Shown: positions 28,345 through 37,424, counted from the first letter of the stretch. The stretch is DNA of 64,000 nucleotides from FEN-1279 sp964501535 (GCA_964501535.1 CAZCSV010000004.1:1-64000), one strand, 5' to 3'. The notes: generated by a model from the sequence alone, not told the origin. Numbers and translations are program-made.

Positions 28345-29715
28345 ATGGAAAAAGTCGTAGCTATAGTAGGAAGGCCAAACGTAGGCAAATCAACTCTTTT
28401 CAACAGGATAATCGGAAAACGTGTAGCCATAGTACATCACGAAGCCGGTGTAACGCGGGACAGAAATTATGGTGAGGCGGAATGGACGAGGAAGAAATTT
28501 TTTCTGATAGACACGGGAGGGTTTGTTCCCGATTCGGATGCAGAGTTCAACAAACACATAAGGGAGCAAATAAAGGTTGCCATAGGCGAATCTGACAAGG
28601 TAATTTTTGTTTTGGACGGAAAAAACGGAATACATCCTATAGACAGGGAAATAGCGAACGTTTTAAGAAAAAACTTAGGCGGAAAGGAAATAATACTTGC
28701 GGCAAACAAAGTCGACAATGAAAGCAGAGAGCTCGAGTCGCTGGACTTTTTTTCACTGGGATTAGGCGGGGTACATTGCATTTCCGCTTTATCGGGAAAA
28801 AACGTTGCGGACATGCTGGATGATATAGTAAAGGACTTCCCTATGGCAGACGAAGAAGAGAAAGAGGACAAAAGAATAAAGTTTGCGGTAGTAGGAAGGC
28901 CTAATGCGGGAAAATCGTCAATAGTAAATGCATTACTTAAAGAGGAGAGGAATATAGTAACGGATATTCCGGGCACGACAAGGGATTCGATAGATTCGGT
29001 AATAAAGTTTTACGGGGAAGAAATCGTATTAATAGACACTGCGGGATTAAGGAAAAAGAGCAGGATAAAGAAGGAAGAGTCGCTCGAGTTTTTTTCCACG
29101 GTAAGAACGTACAAGGCAATACAGCGATGCGATGTTGCTTTACTTGTATTGGATGCAACATTGATATACGAGAATTTTGACAGGGCATCAGATATAAAGC
29201 TCGCAGTTTTCAAGCTAGATAAGCAGGACATAAGGATTATCGAGGATATACTGAGGTTTAAAAAGGGGTTACTGATAGCAATAAACAAATGGGATTTAAT
29301 ATCGAAAGATACCAACACGGCAAAAATCATCGAGCAGAAAATCACAGAGCATTTAAAGAGTTTTAATTTTTTGAAATTCATTTTTGTTTCTGCTTTAACA
29401 AAGCAGAGGATTCACAGGGTATTGGATGATGCCAAGTCGGTTTACGATGAAAGAAAAAAAATAATACGAACGAGTGAATTAAACCGGCTTATTCTGGATG
29501 AAATCAAGCGAAAACCTCACCAGTCGGTAAAAGGCAAGGAAGTGAAAATCAATTACATTACTCAGTTAAAGTCGGCCCCGCCGGTCTTTGCTTTTTTTGT
29601 CAACGACCCAAAGTTAATAACCGAAAACTACAAAAAGTTTCTCGACAAAAAGATACGGGAGCATTTCGGGTATTCGGGGGTACCAATAGAGCTTGTATTC
29701 AAGAAAAAGAATTAG
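28345..29715 (+). CDS. der: Ribosome biogenesis GTPase Der
   Basis: 456 residues with two tandem GTPase domains and a C-terminal KH-like domain, the Der/EngA layout. First domain: GRPNVGKSTLFN near 9-20, DTGGF and NKVD. Second domain: GRPNAGKSSIVN near 182-193, DTAGLRKKSRIKK and NKWD. It assists maturation of the 50S subunit. All key G1, G3 and G4 residues are present. It follows the methyltransferase gene closely; a 140-base AT-rich spacer separates it from yifB. Confidence 0.97.
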   Translation: MEKVVAIVGRPNVGKSTLFNRIIGKRVAIVHHEAGVTRDRNYGEAEWTRKKFFLIDTGGFVPDSDAEFNKHIREQIKVAIGESDKVIFVLDGKNGIHPIDREIANVLRKNLGGKEIILAANKVDNESRELESLDFFSLGLGGVHCISALSGKNVADMLDDIVKDFPMADEEEKEDKRIKFAVVGRPNAGKSSIVNALLKEERNIVTDIPGTTRDSIDSVIKFYGEEIVLIDTAGLRKKSRIKKEESLEFFSTVRTYKAIQRCDVALLVLDATLIYENFDRASDIKLAVFKLDKQDIRIIEDILRFKKGLLIAINKWDLISKDTNTAKIIEQKITEHLKSFNFLKFIFVSALTKQRIHRVLDDAKSVYDERKKIIRTSELNRLILDEIKRKPHQSVKGKEVKINYITQLKSAPPVFAFFVNDPKLITENYKKFLDKKIREHFGYSGVPIELVFKKKN

Positions 29716-29855
29716 GGTTATCGGTCCCAATAAACCTTCTCATTCCATTTCACAATATATTGATATTTGAAAATACAATTCTTATCTTATGCATAATATT
29801 ATATGGTATACGGGGGCTTTGCCATATCAATATAATAATTAATCGATAATCGTCA

Positions 29856-31388
29856 ATGATAACGGAAATTTTCACAGCGGCAACATACGGTATAGATGCT
29901 TACGTCATCAGGGTAGAGACGCATCTGGAAAAAGCGATGCAACCCGGGTTTTCGATAGTTGGTTTACCCGATAATGCGGTAAAGGAATCCAGGGACAGGA
30001 TACCGGCGGCGATAAAAAATTCGAACTTAGTATTTCCCGCGTTAAAGAGAATAACGATAAATCTTTCGCCAGCCGACATAAAGAAGGAAGGTTCAGGTTT
30101 TGATTTACCGATTGCGATAGGTTTGATAGCGGAAAGTTCACAAATAACACCAGAAAAAATAAAAGATTATATATTTATAGGCGAATTATCGTTAGACGGC
30201 AGATTACGAAAGGTTCCCGGAGTTTTACCTATAGCAATAGAAGCCAAAGCAAAAAATTTCAAGGGGATTATTCTTCCGAAAGAAAACGCAAAAGAGGCGG
30301 CGATAGTAGACGGTGTAGAAGTATACCCATTCGAGACACTAATGGATATTTATGATTTTCTAAATGGGAGGGTAGATATTAAGCCATACAGACTGGATAT
30401 TAAGGAGGTTTTTAAAGGGGAGGGGGAATATACTCTTGATTTTTCAGATGTTAAGGGTCAAGCGGAAGTGAAAAGAGCAGTGGAAGTAGCGGCGGCAGGA
30501 GCACACAACATAATTATGATAGGCTTGCCGGGTTCTGGAAAGACGATGCTGGCAAAGAGAGTACCCTCAATTTTACCACCTTTAACGCTTGGTGAGGCAT
30601 TAGAGACTACGAAAATACATTCCATAGCCGGGCTTATTCCTCCCGATACCTCAATCATCACAACAAGACCTTTTCGCTCGCCACATCATACGGCAAGTGA
30701 TGTTTCGATTGTTGGCGGGGGTACGAATGCGAAGCCGGGTGAGATTTCTTTTGCTCATAACGGGGTATTATTTTTAGACGAATTAACGGAATTTAAGAAA
30801 AACGTACTCGAGGTATTAAGGCAACCGCTTGAAGACAGGGTAGTAACAATTGCGAGGTCAAAGATAACGGTTCAATATCCATGCAGTTTTATGTTTGTGG
30901 CGGCCATGAATCCGTCTCCAGCGGGAACTGCGAAGGAGGTACAGATGTATACGGATTACGACGTACAAAAATTCATTTCAAAGATATCGGGACCTATTCT
31001 TGACAGGATAGACATACACGTTCATGTAAACCCCGTAAAATACAACGAGCTGTCAAGCAAGGTTGAATCTGAGAGGTCTGAAGTAATACGTTCGCGAGTA
31101 ATAAGGGCAAGGGAAATACAGATAAGGCGGTTTAAAGATGTACCAGGAATCTTTACAAATTCAAACATGCAGACAAAAGAGATAAAGAAATATTGTGTGC
31201 TTAACAAAGAGTGCGAGGACTTATTAAAAACGGCGATAACAAAACTCGGGCTTTCAGCAAGGGCATATGACAGGATACTAAAAGTGGGAAGAACAATTGC
31301 AGATTTAGCGGGGCAGGAGCAAATATCGGTATCGCATATAAGTGAAGCAATACAATACAGAACTCTTGACAGGTATAATTGGGTTTAG
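29856..31388 (+). CDS. YifB/ComM family Mg-chelatase-like AAA+ ATPase
   Basis: 510 residues with the three-part ComM layout. The N-terminal Lon-like fold has FSIVGLPDNAVKESRDR near 31-47. The AAA+ core has GLPGSGKTML near 222-231, the family hallmark PFRSPHHTASDVSIVGGG, and Walker B ILFLDELTEF. A C-terminal helical domain (GLSARAYDRILKVGRTIADL) completes it. ComM is a branch-migration helicase that promotes integration of taken-up DNA during natural transformation in some bacteria. The parS palindrome begins 6 bases after its stop. Confidence 0.93.
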   Translation: MITEIFTAATYGIDAYVIRVETHLEKAMQPGFSIVGLPDNAVKESRDRIPAAIKNSNLVFPALKRITINLSPADIKKEGSGFDLPIAIGLIAESSQITPEKIKDYIFIGELSLDGRLRKVPGVLPIAIEAKAKNFKGIILPKENAKEAAIVDGVEVYPFETLMDIYDFLNGRVDIKPYRLDIKEVFKGEGEYTLDFSDVKGQAEVKRAVEVAAAGAHNIIMIGLPGSGKTMLAKRVPSILPPLTLGEALETTKIHSIAGLIPPDTSIITTRPFRSPHHTASDVSIVGGGTNAKPGEISFAHNGVLFLDELTEFKKNVLEVLRQPLEDRVVTIARSKITVQYPCSFMFVAAMNPSPAGTAKEVQMYTDYDVQKFISKISGPILDRIDIHVHVNPVKYNELSSKVESERSEVIRSRVIRAREIQIRRFKDVPGIFTNSNMQTKEIKKYCVLNKECEDLLKTAITKLGLSARAYDRILKVGRTIADLAGQEQISVSHISEAIQYRTLDRYNWV

Positions 31389-31394
31389 AAGAAT

Positions 31395-31410
31395 TGTTTC
31401 ACGTGAAACA
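31395..31410. promoter_or_regulatory. parS centromere site
   Basis: The 16-bp perfect palindrome TGTTTCACGTGAAACA is identical to the widely conserved parS consensus bound by ParB, which nucleates the partition complex near the chromosome origin. It lies in the yifB-mnmG spacer, and mnmG is a typical origin-side neighbour. A degenerate copy follows at 31444-31459. No parA or parB is in the window. Confidence 0.9.
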
Positions 31411-31443
31411 ACAAAGGGGGGAATTTCATTAATTTTAAAAAAA

Positions 31444-31459
31444 TGTTTCACATAAAACA
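31444..31459. promoter_or_regulatory. Degenerate parS-like site
   Basis: TGTTTCACATAAAACA matches the parS palindrome at 14 of 16 positions; the changes are in the right half, so it is not symmetrical. It is centred 49 bp from the perfect copy, roughly five helical turns. It may be a weak second ParB site or simply a decayed copy. Confidence 0.5.
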
Positions 31460-31515
31460 TTTTTTATGTTTAAAATTTCCTTGAAATTTGCTATTTTTAA
31501 CAAAAATCTAGAAAT

Positions 31516-33423
31516 CTGGAAAAAAATTACGACATAATTGTAATAGGCGGCGGACATGCCGGAATTGAGGCGGCTTCTTCGGGTGCAAGGATGGGTTTGT
31601 CTGTAGGATTAATTACTCTTGAAAAAGATGCCATAGGGAGAATGAGCTGTAATCCAGCAATTGGGGGCACGGCAAAGGGACATCTTGTTAGGGAAATTGA
31701 TGCTTTGGGTGGAGCAATGGGAGAATTAGCGGATAAGACCGGTATACAGTTTAAAATGCTAAACACTTCAAAGGGTCCTGCTGTATGGTCTTCGAGATGC
31801 CAGTCTGACAGGGATTTATATACGCGTGCCGCGATTGAATATCTTGAGGGAATAGACGGATTGGATATAATTCAGGATATGGTTAAAGAGCTGGTGGTTG
31901 AGGATTACAAAGAATCCAGTAAAGAATACCGTTACAAAATTAAGGGTATAAAGACTGAAAACGGAAGTTATTATCGTTGCAAATGTATAATAATCACATC
32001 GGGGACTTTTTTAAATGCGATAATGCACACAGGAAAAGAAAAAACAACCGGTGGCAGGTATGGAGAGAGGGCAGCAACAGGGTTATCTGAATGTATGTTC
32101 GGGTTAGGCTTTGAGACCGGCAAGCTGAAGACGGGAACTCCACCCAGATTGCTTATTGACAGCATCGATTTCTCCAAAACAGAGGTTCAGCCGGGAGATA
32201 AAGAGCCTATACCGTTTTCACACAGAACCAATCCGGAACATTTTCCTGTTTGTGAGCAGGTTAATTGTTATTTAACACACACAAACGAAGAAACGCACAA
32301 TATACTCAGAACAGGTTTTGAAGATTCGCCATTATTCAAAGGAATAATAAAGGGTGCGGGTCCAAGGTACTGTCCTTCGATAGAGGACAAGATATCAAGG
32401 TTTTCAGATAAGTCCAGACATCAGATTTTTTTAGAGCCTGAGATTTTAAACGGTAGCACAATTTACATGAATGGTTTTTCTTCGAGCTTACCTGCGGATA
32501 TTCAGCTCAAGGCGGCGAGAACGGTTCCCGGTCTGGAGAACGTAAAATTTTTGAGACCCGGTTATGCGGTTGAGTATGATTTTTTTCCGACATATAATAT
32601 TTATGAAACTTTAGAGACAAAGCTGGTTTCGGGCTTATTCAATGCGGGGCAGGTAAACGGCACATCCGGTTATGAAGAAGCGGCGGGGCAGGGATTAATT
32701 GCCGGAATAAATGCGGCATTAAAATTAAAAAATGAAGCTCCTTTTGTTTTAAAAAGAAGCGATGCGTACATAGGGGTATTGATAGATGATTTAATAATCA
32801 AGTGTCCTGACGAGCCATACAGGATGTTCACATCTTCGGCGGAATACCGTTTAATACTTCGTCAGGACAATGCCGATATACGCTTAATGAAAAAGGGTTA
32901 TTCGTTTGGCCTTGTTGAAAAGGTTCACGTCGATAAACTGGACAAGAAGATTAAGTTAACATATGAAGGAATCAAGTATTTATGTAATAATACTATAAGC
33001 CCCAAAAATGTTAATACATTTTTGATACAGAAAAACTCAAGCGAAATTCGTCAAAACGAATTCATATCAAACCTCATAAAGAGAAATGGGATTAGTCTTT
33101 CGGACATACTATCACTCGAGGCATTTTCAGATAATTCATTAATAAGCGAGATAAAGGAAAATCGCGGTGCAGCGGAGCAGATAGAAACGGAAATCAAATA
33201 CGATGGATACATAAGGCGGCAAAACGAGCAGGTAATTAATTTCAACAGGAACGAAGAAATGAGAATTCCCGAAGATTTCAGGTATGAAAAATTAAAATCA
33301 TTATCGAGCGAGGCGCTCGACAAATTAAAGAAAATAAAGCCTGCGTCCATTGGTCAAGCCATGCGGATAGCGGGTGTACGTCCTTCCGACATTTCCGCCA
33401 TAATAATATATATGCGAGGATAA
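31516..33423 (+). CDS. mnmG: tRNA uridine-5-carboxymethylaminomethyl modification enzyme MnmG
   Basis: 635 residues if translated from CTG at 31516. The first ATG in frame (31591) would delete the FAD-binding motif YDIIVIGGGHAGIEAA, which reads in frame upstream. The only plausible initiator between that motif and the stop at 31498 is CTG, giving LEKNYDIIVIGG, which matches normal MnmG N-termini. Other landmarks: MSCNPAIGGTAKGHLVREID, LKTGTPPR, and VNGTSGYEEAAGQGLIAGINAA. With MnmE it installs cmnm5 on the wobble uridine of tRNAs, using FAD and folate. A terminator follows. Confidence 0.96.
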   Translation: MEKNYDIIVIGGGHAGIEAASSGARMGLSVGLITLEKDAIGRMSCNPAIGGTAKGHLVREIDALGGAMGELADKTGIQFKMLNTSKGPAVWSSRCQSDRDLYTRAAIEYLEGIDGLDIIQDMVKELVVEDYKESSKEYRYKIKGIKTENGSYYRCKCIIITSGTFLNAIMHTGKEKTTGGRYGERAATGLSECMFGLGFETGKLKTGTPPRLLIDSIDFSKTEVQPGDKEPIPFSHRTNPEHFPVCEQVNCYLTHTNEETHNILRTGFEDSPLFKGIIKGAGPRYCPSIEDKISRFSDKSRHQIFLEPEILNGSTIYMNGFSSSLPADIQLKAARTVPGLENVKFLRPGYAVEYDFFPTYNIYETLETKLVSGLFNAGQVNGTSGYEEAAGQGLIAGINAALKLKNEAPFVLKRSDAYIGVLIDDLIIKCPDEPYRMFTSSAEYRLILRQDNADIRLMKKGYSFGLVEKVHVDKLDKKIKLTYEGIKYLCNNTISPKNVNTFLIQKNSSEIRQNEFISNLIKRNGISLSDILSLEAFSDNSLISEIKENRGAAEQIETEIKYDGYIRRQNEQVINFNRNEEMRIPEDFRYEKLKSLSSEALDKLKKIKPASIGQAMRIAGVRPSDISAIIIYMRG

Positions 33424-33439
33424 TTAGCGTTTTGTCGTT

Positions 33440-33469
33440 TATCGGTTTTAACAATAACCGATATTTTTT
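33440..33469 (+). terminator. Terminator after mnmG
   Basis: An 8-bp stem (TATCGGTT / AACCGATA) with an 8-base loop, followed by TTTTTT, 17 bases after the stop codon. Confidence 0.85.
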
Positions 33470-33717
33470 ACAGTGTTTTGTTTTAATTAAGTGTTGTGGT
33501 TTTCGGTCGCGAAAATTTCTTTACAAATAATTTTCAAAACGGTTCAACTTTTACGTACAATTTGGTTTATCAAATTTTTATTTTCTATTTCTTCTTTTCT
33601 CATTTTGATACTCCGTATTCGATGAAACCTTTAAAACAAGTGAAAACAGTCATATTTCTTTGGCATTAATATTGCATTATACTGGTTAATAATTTTTATA
33701 AAATAAAATTACAATAA
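33470..33717. other. AT-rich spacer between mnmG and the response regulator
   Basis: About 250 bases after the mnmG terminator with no supported gene. It presumably holds the promoter of the downstream small ORF and response regulator, but no convincing TAnnTTTG element was found. Confidence 0.4.
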
Positions 33718-33807
33718 ATGGGCGGAAAAATTACAAGACAAGATTTCAGTTTTTTAGTTGTTGTAACGTGTTTACTGGTTTTAATTATTGCGGGTTTTAT
33801 GTTATAA
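33718..33807 (+). CDS. Possible 29-residue single-span membrane peptide
   Basis: ATG at 33718 to TAA at 33805-33807 encodes a short polar head (MGGKITRQDFS) and one hydrophobic helix (FLVVVTCLLVLIIAGFML). It ends 61 bases before the response regulator ATG on the same strand. The clear head-plus-helix layout is unlike random AT-rich sequence, but its size makes it uncertain. If real it would be an inner-membrane micropeptide co-transcribed with the regulator. No family was recognised. Confidence 0.4.
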   Translation: MGGKITRQDFSFLVVVTCLLVLIIAGFML

Positions 33808-33868
33808 TTTTTATCTAAGGGAAGTTAACCGGGGTTATCGTAATTACCATAAACCGATAAATTTTTTT

Positions 33869-34228
33869 ATGGAAAAAATATTAATCATTGATGATGATGA
33901 TTCGACCCGTGAATCGCTAATGACTTACGTAAGGGAGTTGGGATATAAGGTTTTCGAGGCTGACAATGGTCTAACGGGTTTAGAAATTATTAAAAAAAAT
34001 ATTCCGGATTTAGTCATATCGGACATAAGGATGTCAGGTTTAGACGGTATTGAGTTAGCGGAAATAATTAAAGGGCTTTATCACAATCTTCCCGTGATAC
34101 TTCTGTCGTGTTACGACAATGACGATTTGGATTTAGATAGCACCTATTGTTTTGCTTTTTTACAAAAACCACTAAACATCTCAGATTTAAGGCGAAATAT
34201 AGGACGCGCTTTAAAAAAAGCCGCATAA
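33869..34228 (+). CDS. Single-domain response regulator (CheY-like receiver)
   Basis: 119 residues from the ATG at 33869; a TTG-started extension upstream overlaps the small ORF and is rejected. A complete receiver domain is present: acidic cluster Asp8-Asp11 (IIDDDDS), phosphoacceptor Asp52 (VISDIRMSGLDG), Ser/Thr switch region ILLSCYDN and Lys100 (FLQKPL). There is no DNA-binding or enzymatic output domain, so it acts by protein contact. No histidine kinase is adjacent; the nearest is the orphan kinase at 53797, not necessarily its partner. Confidence 0.9.
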   Translation: MEKILIIDDDDSTRESLMTYVRELGYKVFEADNGLTGLEIIKKNIPDLVISDIRMSGLDGIELAEIIKGLYHNLPVILLSCYDNDDLDLDSTYCFAFLQKPLNISDLRRNIGRALKKAA

Positions 34229-34254
34229 CTCAATTTTCACCTTTTCTGAAAAGT

Positions 34255-34306
34255 AAGGCGAAGAAATTTTCTGGTTGCTAATTGTATATTCTTCGCCTTT
34301 ATTTTT
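34255..34306. terminator. Terminator between the response regulator and the convergent lipoprotein gene
   Basis: An 11-bp stem (AAGGCGAAGAA / TTCTTCGCCTT) with a 23-base loop, followed on the plus strand by TATTTTTTT. It ends right at the stop codon of the minus-strand gene. Confidence 0.8.
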
Positions 34307-35020
34307 TTAATAATCCTCACCCGAAATATCTTCACGCAGTCTGTCGCACTGTCTTTTTCCTGCTTCGCCCGCGGCGATATTAACTGCCGCACGGATTTCG
34401 TCTTCGCTCATCTGCATTAGCCTAACGGCGTTTATCACGCCTTTAGCGGTACGGATATACCTGTTACAGGTGAAATCATAAATCACGTCTCCGATCGGAA
34501 TGCGCGAGCACTCGGTATTTTCCCAGACTGTTTTCGCGGTAGCTCGCTCGGTAATAATTATTCTCGTATCAATCATTGCGTATATTCCCGATGTATTCGA
34601 GACGATTCTGAATCTTTCGAGTCTTGTTTCAGTAATGAATTCAGGGTCCTCTTCGAGGTAGTCCACTGTGTTCGAGTTAAAGTATGTTTTCATTTCCTCA
34701 CTGATGCTTTCGGAGACTGCGTTTACGATGCTGTCTGCATTAATTGCGCTCTGAACTTTTTCTGTCACGCTGTTACCGGCGATTGTTCCGCCTATATCGG
34801 TCAGGATTACGGTGACGAGATTATCGTCATGGTAATACTCGCCGATATCCATGTGCACACGAGTTAAATCCGGGCTGACATATTGTTTAAACAGGACGTT
34901 TTTATTTGTCAGCCGGAATTTAGATATCTGATTTATATGCGTGCCGCAGGAGTAAAAATTAAATATAAAAAGAAGGAAAAGAAAAACCGGTATTTTTCTT
35001 ATAATACTTTTTTTATACAT
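34307..35020 (-). CDS. Hypothetical lipoprotein
   Basis: 237 residues. A basic, hydrophobic signal (IRKIPVFLFLLFIFNFYSCG) ends in a lipobox-like Cys near residue 25. The rest looks soluble and mixed alpha/beta, with a segment (VSPDLTRVHMDIGEYYHDDN, LTRVRI-like strands, MIDTRIIITERATAKTVWEN) reminiscent of small outer-membrane-associated lipoproteins of transport systems. I cannot name a family. It stands alone between the response regulator and the DinB-like gene, transcribed the other way. Confidence 0.75.
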   Translation of the reverse strand: MYKKSIIRKIPVFLFLLFIFNFYSCGTHINQISKFRLTNKNVLFKQYVSPDLTRVHMDIGEYYHDDNLVTVILTDIGGTIAGNSVTEKVQSAINADSIVNAVSESISEEMKTYFNSNTVDYLEEDPEFITETRLERFRIVSNTSGIYAMIDTRIIITERATAKTVWENTECSRIPIGDVIYDFTCNRYIRTAKGVINAVRLMQMSEDEIRAAVNIAAGEAGKRQCDRLREDISGEDY

Positions 35021-35077
35021 AATATTTAGTAATTTAATATTTAAACTCGTATTTATTAATTTTGTTTCAATATATTT

Positions 35078-35578
35078 ATGTATAATACGGTAAAATCATT
35101 TATTTCGGACTGGAAATACGAAAGCGAGGCAACACTGAAGCTTTTGGGCAACCTAACAGACGAATCATTAAAGCAGAAGGTCTGGGAAGAAGGAAGAGCA
35201 CTTGGTTTTCTAGCGTGGCATATTACGTTATCAATCGGCGAGATGATGACGAAAATAGGTTTAAGTCCCGACTGTCCTCCCGAAGACGCAAAGATTCCTC
35301 CGAGAGCAAGCGAGATAAAGAGCACATACGAGAGAGCAGCGGCTTCGCTGGTTACAGAGCTCGAGACAAAGCTGAAAGACGATATGCTGGGGGAAGAGGT
35401 TTCCGCATACGGTCAGACTTTCACAAAGGCACAGATGATGAAAATGCTCAATACGCACCAGATACATCACCGCGGACAGATGACGGTATTAATGCGGCAG
35501 GCGGGATTAAAGGTGCCCGGCGTATACGGACCATCGAAGGAAGAGTGGGTGGGATACGGAATGGAGCCAAGGGATTAA
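35078..35578 (+). CDS. DinB-like four-helix metalloprotein
   Basis: 166 residues, the usual size of the DinB/YfiT family. The expected metal-binding histidines are present: His48 (GFLAWHITLSIGEMM) and His127/His131 (NTHQIHHRGQM). Family members include thiol-dependent S-transferases (bacillithiol or mycothiol) and uncharacterised damage-induced proteins, so the reaction here is open. A -7-like TAATTTTG at 35058-35065 lies 13 bases before the ATG. It is transcribed divergently from the lipoprotein gene. Confidence 0.88.
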   Translation: MYNTVKSFISDWKYESEATLKLLGNLTDESLKQKVWEEGRALGFLAWHITLSIGEMMTKIGLSPDCPPEDAKIPPRASEIKSTYERAAASLVTELETKLKDDMLGEEVSAYGQTFTKAQMMKMLNTHQIHHRGQMTVLMRQAGLKVPGVYGPSKEEWVGYGMEPRD

Positions 35579-35618
35579 TATTTTTTGTGGCAATATAATT
35601 ATTTGTTTTTGACATTTA

Positions 35619-35655
35619 AGAGCGATCCCTGCCAGGAGCATGCAGGGATGACAAA
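35619..35655. repeat. Structured intergenic repeat, copy 1
   Basis: AGAGCG is followed by a perfect 8-bp inverted repeat (ATCCCTGC / GCAGGGAT, 35625-35632 and 35642-35649) with a 9-base loop, then GACAAA. The same layout recurs at 59478-59512 with a different stem sequence, and an expanded copy lies at 57825-57897. It behaves like a small REP/MITE-type element. Confidence 0.65.
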
Positions 35656-35705
35656 TTTCTTATTGTTTTGTCGTTTTGTCTTTTTTGTTATTCTTTTTGT
35701 TTTCA

Positions 35706-37424
35706 TTAATCGTTTTCGATTAGTTCACGGGCGCTTCGTATGGAAGCTTTAGTAACAATTTCCCCGCTGAGCATTTTTGCAACTTCGGAAATTTTTTCAT
35801 CTTTATTAAGGCGCTTAATATCTGCTTTCGTTTCGTTCTCCGTTTCGGTTTTACTGACATAAAGGTGGTTATCGCTTTTAGCGGCAATCTGCGGAAGGTG
35901 CGTAATAGAGATTATCTGATGAGACTTAGAAAGCTCTTTCAGAAGTTTCCCCACCTTACCGGCGATTCGTCCGCTTATGCCCGCATCAATTTCGTCGAAG
36001 ACGAGGACGGGTATATTATCTTTTCCGGAGAGTGCGGCTTTAATGGAAAGCATAATGCGTGATATCTCCCCTCCAGATGCGGTTTTCCTGAGCGGAGAGA
36101 AATCACCGCCTTTATTGGTCATAATCAGGAATTCGATATCGTCTATGCCGTCGGGTGTAATAAAAATATTTTTCTTTTCCTTTTTCCCTGTGAACAAATT
36201 CTCGTCTGTGCTTTCATAGTGAAGGTGAGAGACTTTAAACTCTGCGGATTCGAGACCGACCTCCTTTAGGCAGGAGTTTACGTTTTTCTGAAAATTTTTT
36301 ATTGCCTTTTTTCTTTCGCCGGTGAGGTTAGCAGCATGTTCAAACAGTTCGTTTTTAGCAACATCAATTTTCTTTTTCATCTGCTCGATTTCATAGTCAT
36401 AATTTTCTGCATAGTTAAGTTCTTCCCCGATTATTTTTGCTTTATTTATCAGTTCATTTACAGTTAATTTATATTTTTTTTTCAGGAAGTTAAGTGTTCC
36501 GAGCCGGTCGCGGATTTGTTCGGTTTTTGCGGCATCGAAGTTAAGGGATTCGTTATAACCTGACAGCGTTGCGGAAACTTCCTTTAGAGATATATAAGAC
36601 GACTCTACTTCCGAAATAAGTTTTTCGAGTTCGCTGTCATATTTACTTATTTTTTTCAGTTCTTTAATAATGAGAGAGAGTTCGGCTGTTATGTTTTTTT
36701 CTCCTTCATATAATTTATTAAGGCTTGTATTTAGAGCAAGGGATATTTCTTCAGAGTTTTCGAGTCTGCTAAGCTCGTTTTCGAGGTGTGCGTCCTCGTC
36801 CGTTTGCGGGTTAACGTCATTTATTTCTTTAAGCTGGAATTCGAGAAAAACTTTTTTTTCGAGAAGGCTGTCTTTTTTATTCACGAGTTCATTGTATTTA
36901 GAAGTCAACTCTTTATAGTTTTTATACTTTTCCCTGAAATCGTCAACAATTTTTTTATCCGTAAGAAAGCTGTCGAGTATTTCCAAGTGAGTTTCCTTTT
37001 TAAGCAGTGACTGGTGTTCGTTCTGGGAGTGGATATCTATAATAAGGTTGCCGAATTCCTGTAAATCGGAATTTGACACGGGTGTATCGTTTATGAAATT
37101 CCTGCTGAATCCTTTTTTATACAGTTCCCTTCTAAGGATTACGCTGTTGTTTTCTTCTCCCTCTAAGAGAAGCTGTTTTTCCTTTAAGAACCGGACAATC
37201 TTTTTATTTTTTTCTATTCTGAAAATTCCCTCTATGACCAATTTTTCTTTTTCGTTTTTTATAATCGAATAATCGGCTCTTTCACCGAGGATAAGGGAGA
37301 GAGCATCGAGGATAATAGTTTTACCGGCACCTGTTTCCCCGGTTAATATATTAAGTCCTTTAGTAAAATTGAGCTCTGCTTCTTTAATTATGAGGTAATT
37401 TTTAATAAAAAGTTTTTCTAACAT
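35706..37424 (-). CDS. recN: DNA repair protein RecN
   Basis: 572 residues of SMC-like build. Walker A GETGAGKTIILDAL is near 29-42. Long Lys/Glu-rich coiled-coil arms span about 150-370. The C-terminal ABC signature TASGGEISRIMLSIKAAL and Walker B PVLVFDEIDAGISGRIAGKVG follow, then the ITHLPQIAAKSD switch. RecN helps hold broken DNA ends for recombination. It lies downstream of dnaA on the same strand, separated by a terminator and a 289-base spacer. Confidence 0.96.
   Translation of the reverse strand: MLEKLFIKNYLIIKEAELNFTKGLNILTGETGAGKTIILDALSLILGERADYSIIKNEKEKLVIEGIFRIEKNKKIVRFLKEKQLLLEGEENNSVILRRELYKKGFSRNFINDTPVSNSDLQEFGNLIIDIHSQNEHQSLLKKETHLEILDSFLTDKKIVDDFREKYKNYKELTSKYNELVNKKDSLLEKKVFLEFQLKEINDVNPQTDEDAHLENELSRLENSEEISLALNTSLNKLYEGEKNITAELSLIIKELKKISKYDSELEKLISEVESSYISLKEVSATLSGYNESLNFDAAKTEQIRDRLGTLNFLKKKYKLTVNELINKAKIIGEELNYAENYDYEIEQMKKKIDVAKNELFEHAANLTGERKKAIKNFQKNVNSCLKEVGLESAEFKVSHLHYESTDENLFTGKKEKKNIFITPDGIDDIEFLIMTNKGGDFSPLRKTASGGEISRIMLSIKAALSGKDNIPVLVFDEIDAGISGRIAGKVGKLLKELSKSHQIISITHLPQIAAKSDNHLYVSKTETENETKADIKRLNKDEKISEVAKMLSGEIVTKASIRSARELIEND

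Noticed and set aside
28467..28976. Minus-strand ORF of 169 codons inside der
   Set aside because: Ser/Pro/Phe-rich antisense shadow of the GTPase gene.
33788..33868. TTG-started extension of the response regulator
   Set aside because: It overlaps the 29-codon ORF and adds a tail unlike receiver domains; the ATG at 33869 gives a normal receiver.
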